From the NCBI GenBank assembly GCA_964607515.1, contig CAZSKU010000008.1, positions 21,190 to 85,189 on the forward strand: 64,000 bases of DNA, read 5' to 3'. The stretch comes from UBA6080 sp964607515 (GTDB taxonomy: Bacteria > Fermentibacterota > Fermentibacteria > Fermentibacterales > JCC-6). Shown in pieces: positions 50,440-59,727 of the stretch; position 1 is the first letter of the stretch; the number at the start of each line of letters is the position of its first letter. A program made the position numbers and the translations under genes. The notes below the pieces were generated by a model. It was not told the origin of the DNA. It saw nothing but the letters and a program-made list of their open reading frames with translations, and searched no databases.

Positions 50440-52571
50440 TTGCGGTTCTCGCCCTTCTGACGGCCCAGCCCCCGATGCAGACCATGGGCTACAGCGCCGA
50501 TTCCCTGGACTACCTTGTGGAACCCGGGGCCCTGTCGCTCTTCGGGGCGGCTTCCCTGGCCTACGAGGACATGAACCTGGCCGCAGACACCATCCGGTAC
50601 GATCCGGAACGGGAGGTCCTCACCGCCACCGGAGAACCGGTGATCTCCGAGGGCGGAGAAACCGCCTCCGGAAGCTCCATGATCTACCACATCCCCAGCA
50701 GGACCGCCAGAACCGACTCCGCCCGGTCGTGGTACGACAGGGGGTTCTACACCGGCGAGAGGGTCATCATGCTCAGCCGGCACGAGTTCAACGCGGAGGG
50801 AGCCAGGTTCTCGACAAGCCAGAGGGATACCCTGGACTGGTGGTTCTGGTCGGCCTCCATGAAGATCTTTCCCGACGACAAGGCCGTGGCCAGGCCCGTC
50901 GTCCTGTACGTGGAGGACACCCCGGTTTTCTGGTTCCCCTACGCCGTGTTCCCCATCAGAAGGGGCCGAACCTCGGGATTCACCATCCCCACCGTGGGCC
51001 AGTCCGGCAGGGACGGGAAGTACATCCGAAGGCTGGGCTACTACTTCGGATTCAGCGATTACATAGATCTGCAGCTGCAGGCGGACATCACGGAGAAAAC
51101 CCGTTTCTCCCTGTCCGCCCGGGAGAGGCACAGGCTCAGGTACGTCCACGACGGGGGGCTCAGGTTGGAGTGGCGCCGGGAGTTCGACCCCGGCAGGGAC
51201 CGGTGGATGGTTGACCTGGGGCACGTCCACGAACTGCGCGACGGTACTGCGGTGAAGGTTCAGGGAAGCTTTCTCAGCGACAGAAGCTACCTGGAGGACA
51301 CCCAGGGGGACCCCCAGGAGAGGATGAACAGGGAAGCCCGGAGTTACCTCTCGGTGAACAGGGCCCTGGGCAGGGGCTCCTTGCAGGCGGCCGTAGACGG
51401 CACGCGGTACCTTGACGCCGATCCCGACAGCATCGAGGACGAACTGGAGGACATGTTCCTGATGCCCGACGTCCGTTACACCCTGCCGTCGGCCCCGCTG
51501 TTCCCCGGCTCCTCATCCTGGCTGGAGAGGTTCTACTGGAACGGCTCGATGAGGTATCTGGCGGAACGGGAGGTACGGGAGGTGACCAGCCGTTACGACG
51601 CCGGGTTCTCTCTCTCCTCCGAGCTGACGTGGTCCGAGAGGTTCCTGGGGATACTCGCCTTCTCCCCCAGGGCCAGGGCGACCGGGGTCGTCTACGACAG
51701 AAGCCTGCAGGGCGAAAGGTACCCCGCCTGGCTGCACGGTTCGGTCTCCACCACCCTGGGCACAGACCTTTTCGGGGTTTTCGGCCCCGGGCTCGGTTTC
51801 GGGGCCCTCAGGCACACCGCAAGCCCCTCGGTCACGTGGTCCTGGTCCCCGGAGGACTACATCGCCGGGGACGGCAGCCTGACTCCCACAGCGAATGCCG
51901 ACAGCATTTATCCATCTTTCGGGGGCTTCGGCCTTCCCTCGGGGGGAAACCTCTACTCCTTCCTCCTGCTGAACAGGCTCGAGGGAAAGAGGAGCTTCCG
52001 TGGAAACATACAGCGCCGGACCCTGGCCACCCTGAGCCTCTCCACCTCCTACAACCCCCGTCCGGAAGAGGGAGTCAACAGGTTCTCGCCGGTGGCTGCC
52101 GGGCTTGAGCTTACCCCCGTGGAACAGGTCTCGATCCGGGCCGACGGCGCCTGGGATCCATACCTGGGCGACATGGAGAACCTTACCCTCACCACGTCCC
52201 TCAGGTTGTCGGGATACGACGCCACCTTCACGCCGGACTCGGTTTCCTCCGAATACGGGGGGATGCCCTGGAGACTGTCCCTCTCCCACACCTGGTCGCC
52301 GGCCCTGGGAGACCGGGAATCCGGCCTGAACAAGGTCCGTTTCAACGCTTCCATGAACCTGACGCCCAGTTGGAGCGTCAGCTACCAGGGATACTACGAC
52401 ATCGACGAAGGGGATTTCCTGAGTCAGAGTTACACCATCACCAAGGATCTGGAGAGCTGGGAAGCCATTTTTACAAGGTATGTTTCTGATATAGATACGG
52501 GTTTTTACTTCCGGATCAACGTCAAGGTCTTCCCGGATATCAAGGTTGAACAGCACGCCAGCAGGTTCTAA
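50433..52571 (+). CDS. lptD: LptD-like outer-membrane LPS assembly protein
   Basis: The 712-residue protein starts with a short signal peptide and an OstA/LptA-like beta-jellyroll (about residues 18-150, with LTATGEPVISEGGETASG). It then has the plug/barrel signature VLYVEDTPVFWFPYAVFPI near 160 and RTSGFTIPTVG, followed by alternating amphipathic strands to a C-terminal phenylalanine. LptD inserts LPS in the outer leaflet. No N-terminal cysteine pair typical of E. coli LptD is evident. It overlaps the ROK gene by seven bases. Confidence 0.88.
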   Translation: MLIAVLALLTAQPPMQTMGYSADSLDYLVEPGALSLFGAASLAYEDMNLAADTIRYDPEREVLTATGEPVISEGGETASGSSMIYHIPSRTARTDSARSWYDRGFYTGERVIMLSRHEFNAEGARFSTSQRDTLDWWFWSASMKIFPDDKAVARPVVLYVEDTPVFWFPYAVFPIRRGRTSGFTIPTVGQSGRDGKYIRRLGYYFGFSDYIDLQLQADITEKTRFSLSARERHRLRYVHDGGLRLEWRREFDPGRDRWMVDLGHVHELRDGTAVKVQGSFLSDRSYLEDTQGDPQERMNREARSYLSVNRALGRGSLQAAVDGTRYLDADPDSIEDELEDMFLMPDVRYTLPSAPLFPGSSSWLERFYWNGSMRYLAEREVREVTSRYDAGFSLSSELTWSERFLGILAFSPRARATGVVYDRSLQGERYPAWLHGSVSTTLGTDLFGVFGPGLGFGALRHTASPSVTWSWSPEDYIAGDGSLTPTANADSIYPSFGGFGLPSGGNLYSFLLLNRLEGKRSFRGNIQRRTLATLSLSTSYNPRPEEGVNRFSPVAAGLELTPVEQVSIRADGAWDPYLGDMENLTLTTSLRLSGYDATFTPDSVSSEYGGMPWRLSLSHTWSPALGDRESGLNKVRFNASMNLTPSWSVSYQGYYDIDEGDFLSQSYTITKDLESWEAIFTRYVSDIDTGFYFRINVKVFPDIKVEQHASRF

Positions 52572-52586
52572 CCCCCTTCCAACCCC

Positions 52587-52615
52587 TTGACAAGGCATTC
52601 CCTTGTATCTAAGGT
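52587..52615 (+). promoter_or_regulatory. Promoter of the HU gene
   Basis: TTGACA (52587-52592), a 17-base spacer and TAAGGT (52610-52615) sit 45 bases before the HU start. The -35 box is a perfect match to the sigma-70 consensus. Confidence 0.7.
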
Positions 52616-52659
52616 TGCTGGTAAACCGGTCCGAACTCTCACACAGAAAGGGGTGCAAA

Positions 52660-52935
52660 TTGAACAAGCGCGAACTCGTGGCACATGTTGCCGACCAGGC
52701 CCAGCTCACCAAGAAGCAGGCGGCGGAAGCCGTCGAGGCCATCCTCGGCGGAATTGCCAAGTCCATCAAGAAGGGCGACAAGGTCAGCCTTGTCGGTTTC
52801 GGCACCTTCAGCGTCAAGGAAAGAAAGGCCAGGAAGGGTATAATCCCCGGCCAGCCCGGCAGAAAGGTCAACTTCCCCGCCAAGAAGGTCCCCCACTTCA
52901 AGCCCGGAAAAGGCCTGAAGGAGACCGTTCTCTAG
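52660..52935 (+). CDS. hup: HU/IHF-family DNA-binding protein
   Basis: The 91-residue protein is a standard HU: MNKRELVAHVADQAQLTKKQA at the N-terminus, GFGTFSVKERKARKG near residues 46-60 and the arm PGRKVNFPAKKVPHFKPG. It bends and packages DNA as a dimer. The start is TTG 52660, with AAAGGGG six bases upstream. It has its own promoter and a strong terminator, so it is monocistronic. Confidence 0.96.
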   Translation: MNKRELVAHVADQAQLTKKQAAEAVEAILGGIAKSIKKGDKVSLVGFGTFSVKERKARKGIIPGQPGRKVNFPAKKVPHFKPGKGLKETVL

Positions 52936-52948
52936 GTGAGGTTCCCCT

Positions 52949-52975
52949 GGGGGGCGGTGCAGCGCACCGCCCCCC
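52949..52975 (+). terminator. Strong Rho-independent terminator of the HU gene
   Basis: A perfect twelve-pair stem GGGGGGCGGTGC / GCACCGCCCCCC with a three-base loop lies 13 bases after the HU stop and is followed by TCTTCATATT. Confidence 0.88.
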
Positions 52976-52991
52976 TCTTCATATTAGGGCC

Positions 52992-53801
52992 ATGACAGGC
53001 GGAAAAGGTTCCTGGTCGGCGGTGATCACCGCCTACAACAGCGGGGAGACCCTCGGGCAGGCCCTGGACTCACTGCTTTCCCTTCCCGCCGGGGAAAAAC
53101 CCCTGGACATCACAGTGGTGGACAACCTCTCCGGGGACGACAGCCGGGAGATCGCCCTGAACCGCTCGAACGTGGTGCTCATCGCCAACAGGAAGAATCT
53201 CGGACTGGCCCGGGCGAACAACCTGGGGGCCGGCCGCTCCCGGGGGGAGAGCCTGTTCTTCCTCAATCCCGACGCCCTGGTCCGGCCCGGTTGCGTGGAA
53301 GTCATGAGGGCGTTCGCCCGGGAACACCCGACCGCGGCCCTTCTCGGCCCGGGAATGAGCGGGGCCCGGGGGGACCTCCAGTCCACCGCCAGAACCTGGC
53401 CATCCCTCCTTTCGGTGGCCGCCCGTAGAACCCCCTTCGGGGCTACCGCTCCCGGAAGGAGAGCCGCCGCCAGGCATCTCCGGGCCTTCAACCCGGCGTC
53501 GTCGGCGAAGGTGCCCTGGCTTGTGGGGGCGGCCCTCTGGCTCACCCCCGGAGGAAGGAGTACCGTCGGACTCATGAACCCGGCATACTTCCTTTACTTC
53601 GAGGACGTGGAATGGTGCTGGAGGGCCTGGACCGAGGGAATGGAGGTCTGGTACGTGCCGGAGGCGCAGGTGATCCACGAATGCCGCAGGCAGAGCGCCG
53701 GTCTCCCGGGGAAAGCCGCTCTGCACCACTTCGTCAGCATGATCAGGTTCTACCTGGGGCACCCGTCGGCCGTCTTCGGGAAAGGCCCCGGGCCCAGGTG
53801 A
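52992..53801 (+). CDS. Family 2 glycosyltransferase (rhamnosyltransferase-like)
   Basis: The 269-residue enzyme has the GT-A motifs AVITAYNSGETLGQAL (about residues 9-24), VVDNLSGDDS, NLGLARANNLGA and FLNPDALVRPG, which is the DXD-equivalent NPD of WbbL-type rhamnosyltransferases; YFEDVEWCWRAW near 205 is the ED motif. It overlaps the following glycosylphosphotransferase by four bases and probably acts in the same surface polysaccharide pathway. Confidence 0.88.
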   Translation: MTGGKGSWSAVITAYNSGETLGQALDSLLSLPAGEKPLDITVVDNLSGDDSREIALNRSNVVLIANRKNLGLARANNLGAGRSRGESLFFLNPDALVRPGCVEVMRAFAREHPTAALLGPGMSGARGDLQSTARTWPSLLSVAARRTPFGATAPGRRAAARHLRAFNPASSAKVPWLVGAALWLTPGGRSTVGLMNPAYFLYFEDVEWCWRAWTEGMEVWYVPEAQVIHECRRQSAGLPGKAALHHFVSMIRFYLGHPSAVFGKGPGPR

Positions 53802-55210
53802 GTCAGTCGAAGATCAAGTGGGCCCTTCCCCTGGTCCTTCTGGACCTGGCGCTGCTCATCGGCGTCTTCATGATGGGCTACTGGGTCAGGCACTTCCTGC
53901 TGGTTCCCTGGATGGGCAGCGACTTCCGGCTTTCCGGTTTCCACTACCTTGCCAGCGGAACGGTCCTGGGACTCATCCAGATTTCCCTCATGAGCGTGTT
54001 CGGCGCCTATCGCCGGGAGTTCGGCCTGGGAAAGGTCGAGGAGGTGGCCGCGGTAATCAGGGCCGCTTTCCTGGGAACGGTGATAACCTTCGCCATAACC
54101 TTCCTCACCAGGCAGCTTTTCTTCAGCAGGTTCGTGCTTCTGTTCTCCCTCCCCTGCGGAGCGGTGGCGGTCAGCGCCTGGCACACGGTCTACCGGGGCA
54201 TGAGCCGAAGACTGGCCCAGCGCCGGGGAAGGCCCAGGAGGGTGGTGCTGTACGGCACCGGAGCCCTGGCCAGGGAACTGGCGGAATACATGACCTCCCG
54301 GGCGCAGCTCCACTACTCCGTCGAGGGGTTCGTCAGGCCCGCCACCTCGTCCCAGGGCCAGGAAGTCCGGCCCACCCTCGATCCCGCCGGCTGGGCGGAC
54401 TGGATGGAGGCCCACGGCATCAGCGACCTTGTGGTGGCCGACCATTCCCTCTCCCGGGATGAACGGGCCGATGTCCTGATGCTCTGCGAACAGAGGGGCT
54501 TCTCCTACAGGATGGCCGCGGACCTGTACACCATGGTGAGTCTCACCTCCAGACTGGTGAACATGGGCGGGAACACCATGGTGGAGTCGGTTCCGCCGCC
54601 TCTGGATACCACCGGAAGAATCCTGAAGCGGTTCTGCGACATCACAGGCAGCCTTGTTATCATGGGTCTTCTGCTGCCGGTCTTTCCGGTGTTCGCCCTG
54701 CTCATAGTCGCCGGCTCCCCGGGCGGGGTGTTCTACCGGCAGACCAGACTGGGCAAGGACAACCGCCCCTTCCGCATGGTGAAGTTCCGCTCCATGCGCC
54801 GGGGCGCCCACAGCGAGCTGGGCAGCCTAAGGGGCAGGAACGAGAGTTCGGGCCCGATCTTCAAGATGAAGGCGGACCCCAGGGTCACCCCTTTCGGAAG
54901 GTTCATGCGCCGGTGGAGCCTTGACGAACTGCCCCAGCTCTACAACGTTCTCGTGGGGGACATGAGCCTGGTGGGCCCCAGGCCCCCCATTCCCGAGGAG
55001 GTCAACGAATACAGCCGCCGCGACTTCAAGCGGCTTAGGACCGTGCCAGGACTCACCGGGGTGTGGCAGGTGTCGGGCAGAAGCGAACTGGGCTTCGAGG
55101 AGATGGTGAAACTCGACCTTTTCTACGTCGACAACTGGAGCATCTGGCTGGATCTGGCGATCCTGCTGCTCACCATTCCCGCGATTTTCTCGGGTCGGGG
55201 AGCCTACTGA
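53798..55210 (+). CDS. Polyprenyl glycosylphosphotransferase (WbaP/WcaJ type)
   Basis: The 470-residue protein has four N-terminal helices, a central nucleotide-binding-like domain (VVLYGTGALARELAEY about 148) and the C-terminal bacterial sugar transferase domain. This domain holds KRFCDITGSLVIMGLLL, RQTRLGKDNRPFRMVKFRSM, RRWSLDELPQLYNVL and GPRPP. It starts polysaccharide or O-antigen synthesis by moving a sugar-phosphate to undecaprenyl phosphate. The GTG start overlaps the glycosyltransferase stop. Its 3' end overlaps the convergent gene by seven bases. Confidence 0.93.
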   Translation: MSQSKIKWALPLVLLDLALLIGVFMMGYWVRHFLLVPWMGSDFRLSGFHYLASGTVLGLIQISLMSVFGAYRREFGLGKVEEVAAVIRAAFLGTVITFAITFLTRQLFFSRFVLLFSLPCGAVAVSAWHTVYRGMSRRLAQRRGRPRRVVLYGTGALARELAEYMTSRAQLHYSVEGFVRPATSSQGQEVRPTLDPAGWADWMEAHGISDLVVADHSLSRDERADVLMLCEQRGFSYRMAADLYTMVSLTSRLVNMGGNTMVESVPPPLDTTGRILKRFCDITGSLVIMGLLLPVFPVFALLIVAGSPGGVFYRQTRLGKDNRPFRMVKFRSMRRGAHSELGSLRGRNESSGPIFKMKADPRVTPFGRFMRRWSLDELPQLYNVLVGDMSLVGPRPPIPEEVNEYSRRDFKRLRTVPGLTGVWQVSGRSELGFEEMVKLDLFYVDNWSIWLDLAILLLTIPAIFSGRGAY

Positions 55211-56730
55211 TCCAGACCGCCGATTCGGTGAAGAACCGCTTCAGTGACCGCATAGACAGGCACCAGACCGGTGTCGCCCAGGGGCATCGACAGGGTGTCC
55301 CCCTGCAACGGAGCGTCTGAGGCGTAGTACGCCACCCCCACCGAGACCTTCTTTGATATCCTGCCCCGCAGTACCGCCTGGGCCACTGCCCTCACGTAGG
55401 GAATCCCCTCCATCTCCACCCCCAGGGCTCCCCAGTGGTCCCGGAAGTAGGTCAGCACGTCGTCGTTCTGCATGAAGGTGCCGTCCACGGTAAGCATCGG
55501 TCCGCCGGTGTGGATCCGGAATGGAAAGTCCTTCGGGAAGTCATCCCGGGACAGGCAATTGTCCACCCTGTACACGTCCCCGGTCCCCTGCTTCACGAAG
55601 AAACTGGGAAGCATCACATCCCCCCGGCCCCCGGTCAGGGTGCCCGCCTTGCCCACGATGAACACGCTGCGGAGCTTTTCTCCGAGGATTTCGAACAGCT
55701 CGTTGAACAGGAAGAAGCCTTCCTCGCCGAAGGCGTAGTCCATGTTCACCACCGCGTTCCCCCCCGGAAGACCGGCCGCCTGGCACACTGGAGTGTCTTC
55801 AGGCACCCGCAGGGTGATGATTCCCGCCTTCCGGTCCGCTTCCTCCCGCTCCCGAAGGGCCTCCGGAGGCTTCAGGAGTTCCCTGATTCCTCCCCAATCC
55901 TTGCCCTGGTCCCGACGGGCCCTGACCCAGGGGGAAAGAATGTTCACCAGGCTGTGGGTGTTGCTGCTCACCAGGTGCACCCGGCGGGCGTCCCGGACGC
56001 TGGAAGCCACCTCGGCCGCCCAGCGCCTGGCCTTCCCCTGATAACTTCCGAAGAGGCCGAACCTGTCGGTGAAGGTGACCTTCAGCGTCCTCGAGTCGGA
56101 GGCCGCGGCACATCCGACGAATTCAGGAAGCCTTCCCCCGATGACCCCGTCAAGCTCCTTCAACTCGTCGTAACCGCACCGGAACTCCACCGAAAGGGCA
56201 TGTATGAGGCTGTTCCTCCGGTCGCCGGAGCATGGTTCCCCGAGCAGGTCCCACACCGTGAGCTCCGCCCCGGTTTCTTCCCCGCGGCGCCCGGAGAGGG
56301 CCTTTGCCCGGATCTTGTCGGTCTCGATCTGATAGCAGGTAAGGGCGCTGATGAAATCCAGCAGGTCGCTCATCCCGCCCCGGAAGGTGGTGACCAGGCT
56401 GTCGGGACCTGTCCGGTAGGTGGGGCGGCGTCTGGCGGCGGTGGCCACGGGGCTGAAGTCCCGGGCCACCATCGGGGAGATGCCTCTTGACACGGTGAAG
56501 TCCCGGACGGTCCATATCCGGTCGGGAAGGCGCTGGAGCACGTAACGAAGGGCCTGCACGTCTATCCTGTCCGGGTCCGCGGCGTGGGGATACAGAGAGG
56601 GGGCCGACAGGATCATCAGCCGTCGGAGCCCGGCTCCGGAATCCCCGCCGGGCTTGTAGTACCCCCTGAGAATAATCCCCCGGGCCAGGGTGGTGAACTC
56701 GTCCACCGCCAACCGGTTCTCCAGGCCCAT
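55204..56730 (-). CDS. Uncharacterised protein with nucleoside-phosphorylase-like C-terminus
   Basis: A 508-residue protein that I place only loosely. The C-terminal 180 residues include FRIHTGGPMLTVDGTFMQN and LGVEMEGIPYVRAVAQAVL, where VEMEG resembles the purine-nucleoside-phosphorylase/AMP-nucleosidase signature. The N-terminal half (RDFTVSRGISPMVARDFSPV near 90) has no motif I can name; it may be the DUF6909 group. A role in nucleotide salvage is an inference. The ATG at 56730 follows GGAAGGAG; the frame upstream to 56802 is not needed. Confidence 0.65.
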   Translation of the reverse strand: MGLENRLAVDEFTTLARGIILRGYYKPGGDSGAGLRRLMILSAPSLYPHAADPDRIDVQALRYVLQRLPDRIWTVRDFTVSRGISPMVARDFSPVATAARRRPTYRTGPDSLVTTFRGGMSDLLDFISALTCYQIETDKIRAKALSGRRGEETGAELTVWDLLGEPCSGDRRNSLIHALSVEFRCGYDELKELDGVIGGRLPEFVGCAAASDSRTLKVTFTDRFGLFGSYQGKARRWAAEVASSVRDARRVHLVSSNTHSLVNILSPWVRARRDQGKDWGGIRELLKPPEALREREEADRKAGIITLRVPEDTPVCQAAGLPGGNAVVNMDYAFGEEGFFLFNELFEILGEKLRSVFIVGKAGTLTGGRGDVMLPSFFVKQGTGDVYRVDNCLSRDDFPKDFPFRIHTGGPMLTVDGTFMQNDDVLTYFRDHWGALGVEMEGIPYVRAVAQAVLRGRISKKVSVGVAYYASDAPLQGDTLSMPLGDTGLVPVYAVTEAVLHRIGGLDQ

Positions 56731-56925
56731 CTTGCTCCTTCCGCTTCGAGGCAATATGCTCTGGTCTGTTGAACCGGAAAACCCCGATGCAGAAAGGCCC
56801 ACATTCCAGTGTACTGCCGGGGCGTACAGCTCTAAGAGCTTTGCCGGAATGCGTTTCGGGAAACCGGGTTCCAGGCAAGCCGTTTGCTTGTATCGGGATG
56901 AAACTTACGGGAAAGGAGCCCGGTG

Positions 56926-57270
56926 ATGAAGCAGATCAAGGGTAGCGAGATGAAGAGCCTGGTGGCTGGAACGGACAGGATTACACTGGTGGACTTCAGT
57001 GCCTCCTGGTGCGGCCCGTGCCAGATGGTCCATCCGGTGCTGGAGGCCCTTAGTTCGGAAATGGCCGACAAGGTCAACTTCTACAAGATAGACGTGGACG
57101 AGAGCCCGGCGGAGGCCGGAGCCATGGGTATCCGGGGGGTTCCCACCATGGTGGTCTTCCACGGCGGCCAGGAAATTGACCGTGAGGTGGGCTTCCGGGA
57201 CAAGGCGGAACTCAAGAGGATCCTGGAGGGGCTGGCCGACAGGCACCTTTCCCGGGGAACCGTCCGTTAG
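56926..57270 (+). CDS. trxA: Thioredoxin
   Basis: A 114-residue thioredoxin with the active site WCGPCQM at about residues 28-34, preceded by LVDFSAS, and the cis-proline loop IRGVPTMVVF near 73. It has no signal peptide. The ATG at 56926 follows AAAGGAG by seven bases; a GTG at 56923 is closer. It is followed one base later by the reductase gene, so the pair forms an operon. Confidence 0.95.
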   Translation: MKQIKGSEMKSLVAGTDRITLVDFSASWCGPCQMVHPVLEALSSEMADKVNFYKIDVDESPAEAGAMGIRGVPTMVVFHGGQEIDREVGFRDKAELKRILEGLADRHLSRGTVR

Positions 57271-57271
57271 G

Positions 57272-58228
57272 ATGGACTTCCGTCTGGCTCCAGCCGTCGA
57301 CACCGCCCCGGTGACCGTAACTCTTGACACGGTGATAGCCGGAGGGGGCCCAGCGGCCCTCTCCGCGGCGCTTTACGGGGCAAGGTACGGGCTGGATCTC
57401 CTGGTGCTGGAGAGCTGGCAGCCCGGAGGCCAGGCCGCCCTCACGGCACTCATCGAAAACTACCCGGGGGTTCCGTCGGTGACGGGAGCCCGGCTCACCG
57501 GAACGATGAGGGAACAGGCCGCCGAAGCTGGCGCCAGGTTCACCTCGGACACCGCCCTGGAAGCTTCCCCGGAGGGCGATCTGCTGCTGGTCAGAACCGG
57601 CTCGGGGGAACTCCGGGCCAGAACCCTTATCATCGCCACGGGGGCCACACCTTCGAGACTCGGAGTGCCTGGGGAGGACAGGTACATAGGCAGGGGCGTC
57701 AGTTTCTGCGCCACCTGCGACGCCCCCTTCTACAAGGGCAGGAAGGTGGTGGTTGTGGGCGGCGGCGACAGCGCGGTGAAGGAGGCGCTCCACCTGGCCC
57801 GCGTGGCGGAGAGCCTGGTGCTGGTTCACCGCCGGGACAGACTCCGGGCGGAGCCCGCCCTGGCCGAGAAGCTCCTTTCGTGCCCCTCCTGCTCGGTGAG
57901 ATGGAACTCCAGGGTCATCGCGGTGACCGGGGACGACTCGGGAGTCACCGGCGTTGACCTGGACACCCCTGAAGGCCCGGAGCACCTGAAGACCGACGGA
58001 GTTTTCCTGTACGTCGGGACAACCCCGGCCACAGGTCCATTCAGGGGACTGGTGGATCTGGACGAACGGGGCGCAGTGGTAACCCGGAGCTATGTGGAGA
58101 CCTCCAGGCCGGGTGTCTTCGCGGCCGGCGACGTGACGGACAACGGTTTCCGGCAGGTGGTCACCGCGGCCTCGGACGGCGCCAGGGCCGCCTGGGCGGC
58201 CTTCGAGTACCTGGCGGACGGGAGGTAG
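57272..58228 (+). CDS. trxB: Thioredoxin reductase
   Basis: The 318-residue flavoprotein regenerates thioredoxin with NADPH (or another donor). It has VIAGGGPAALSAALYGARYG (FAD, residues 21-40), the redox-active CATCDAPFY near 149, GGGDSAVKEALHLA for the pyridine nucleotide and FAAGDVTDNGFRQVV near the C-terminus. The nucleotide loop reads VHRRDRLRA, with the HRR.x.R basic residues usual for NADPH specificity. It starts one base after trxA and is two bases from the glutaredoxin-like gene. Confidence 0.95.
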   Translation: MDFRLAPAVDTAPVTVTLDTVIAGGGPAALSAALYGARYGLDLLVLESWQPGGQAALTALIENYPGVPSVTGARLTGTMREQAAEAGARFTSDTALEASPEGDLLLVRTGSGELRARTLIIATGATPSRLGVPGEDRYIGRGVSFCATCDAPFYKGRKVVVVGGGDSAVKEALHLARVAESLVLVHRRDRLRAEPALAEKLLSCPSCSVRWNSRVIAVTGDDSGVTGVDLDTPEGPEHLKTDGVFLYVGTTPATGPFRGLVDLDERGAVVTRSYVETSRPGVFAAGDVTDNGFRQVVTAASDGARAAWAAFEYLADGR

Positions 58229-58230
58229 AG

Positions 58231-58872
58231 ATGCCGCTGCTGTCCAACGATGACAGGGCCGCCATAAGGAACCACTTCTCCGCCATGAGGCGCCGGGTGG
58301 AAGTGACCCTGTGCCACTCCCCTGAAGGACCTGGTCAGACCGGCGAGATTCTGAAGGAGCTGTCGGAACTCACGGACCTTCTGGACCTGGCCGTGAATCC
58401 CGCCGAGGGCATCGAATCCCCGGTGATCTCCGTGGGCTCCCACGGAAGGGTCCTCTTCTGGGGCACCCCATCGGGCTACGAGTTCAACACCCTGCTCACC
58501 GCCATACTGGACGCCGGCAGGGGAGAGGAGAGGCTCTCCCGGGACACCGTCGAATTCCTGAAAGGGCTTACCGAGGACCTGGACGTGATGGTCTTCGTGA
58601 CCCCCACCTGCCCCCACTGCCCCGGAGCCGCGGTGCTGGCCCACAGGATGGCTGCCGCCTCGCCCCTGGTTACTGCCCGGGTCATCGAAGCCCAGGAGCA
58701 CACCGAGCTCTCCAGGATCCACGGGGTTATGGGCGTTCCGAGAACCGTGATCAACGGCAGATACCACGCGGAGGGCAACATGCCGGAATCCATGCTCATC
58801 CCCGCCCTCTCCAGGGCCATGGCTTCAGGAAGCACCGGGAGCAGCATTGACCTTTCGGAGTTCATGAATTGA
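58231..58872 (+). CDS. Glutaredoxin-like (PDO-type) two-domain thioredoxin-fold protein
   Basis: The 213-residue protein resembles the protein disulfide oxidoreductases of thermophiles and anaerobes. Its C-terminal domain has the active site TCPHCP near residue 127 and the cis-proline loop GVPRTVING near 168. The N-terminal domain keeps the fold but has no CxxC (a CHSP is seen instead). It follows trxB by two bases, so TrxR may reduce it directly. Confidence 0.85.
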   Translation: MPLLSNDDRAAIRNHFSAMRRRVEVTLCHSPEGPGQTGEILKELSELTDLLDLAVNPAEGIESPVISVGSHGRVLFWGTPSGYEFNTLLTAILDAGRGEERLSRDTVEFLKGLTEDLDVMVFVTPTCPHCPGAAVLAHRMAAASPLVTARVIEAQEHTELSRIHGVMGVPRTVINGRYHAEGNMPESMLIPALSRAMASGSTGSSIDLSEFMN

Positions 58873-59636
58873 TTCAGACGCTGCTTCTTCTCAGCGCCCT
58901 GTCGGTCACGTTTCCCCTGGAGCCCTCAGGGGAGGTGAACCTCAGGTACTTCTTCGAGCACTCCCTTCAGAACTTCCTCCGGGGGGAGGTCCGGGGGGAG
59001 ATGAAGACCGCGGAAGCCGGCGGAGTGGACTGGACTTTCGGTCTCGCCACCGAAACTTTCATGGGAAGGCAGTGGGACCACCCCGAGATGGTCTTCCTGG
59101 TATGGAAGGCCCACTGGACCATTACCTCCCAGTGGGCGTACCGAATGGACCCGGTGACCCTCAGGCTCTACTCCGAACATGAGTGCTACCACCTGATAGA
59201 CACCCAGGACACCCTGGGCCACTACATCAACAACCTGAAAATCGGAGCGGTCTGGGAGCCTTCCCTGGACGATTCCGGCGAGGAGTTCCGGTTCCTCCCC
59301 GAGGGGGGCTTGCCGAGGGGCTGGATCAGTGCGGTTTCATACATCCCCCGGGGAGCCGGCTTTCAGAAGGGCCACATCTACGACTGGGGGCTGGAGGGCG
59401 AAGCCACGGTTCATCTGACCGCCAAGGGCTCTGCCAGATCGGGAATCACCGCCAGATCGGAACTGATAGTCAACCAGGACGGCACCACCCTGGGCAGCCT
59501 GGAGGGGGAGCTTTTCTGGGGCATTCAGAGGGAACGCGGCGGAGTGCAGCTCTTCACCTCCTACCACTTTCTGGACGACCGCCCCATTGATCCCCTTCAG
59601 GGAGAGGGCTGGGTGGGCTTCAGGGTTATCTGGTAG
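58869..59636 (+). CDS. Exported protein of unknown function
   Basis: I do not recognise this 255-residue protein. It starts with a signal-like stretch (LIQTLLLLSALSVTFPLEP) and is rich in alternating aromatic and polar residues, which resembles an outer-membrane beta-barrel or porin-like protein (WTITSQWAYRMDPVTLRLYS). The start is TTG 58869, overlapping the upstream stop by four bases, so it shares the thioredoxin operon although no redox motif is seen. Confidence 0.65.
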   Translation: MIQTLLLLSALSVTFPLEPSGEVNLRYFFEHSLQNFLRGEVRGEMKTAEAGGVDWTFGLATETFMGRQWDHPEMVFLVWKAHWTITSQWAYRMDPVTLRLYSEHECYHLIDTQDTLGHYINNLKIGAVWEPSLDDSGEEFRFLPEGGLPRGWISAVSYIPRGAGFQKGHIYDWGLEGEATVHLTAKGSARSGITARSELIVNQDGTTLGSLEGELFWGIQRERGGVQLFTSYHFLDDRPIDPLQGEGWVGFRVIW

Positions 59637-59727
59637 GGAAGCTGGTCTTCCGGCACTTCCGTGAATACTGATAGCTGAATTCCCGGATTCAGACTCGGAT
59701 ATCCGGGCGAAACCCGGGCGGGAACAC

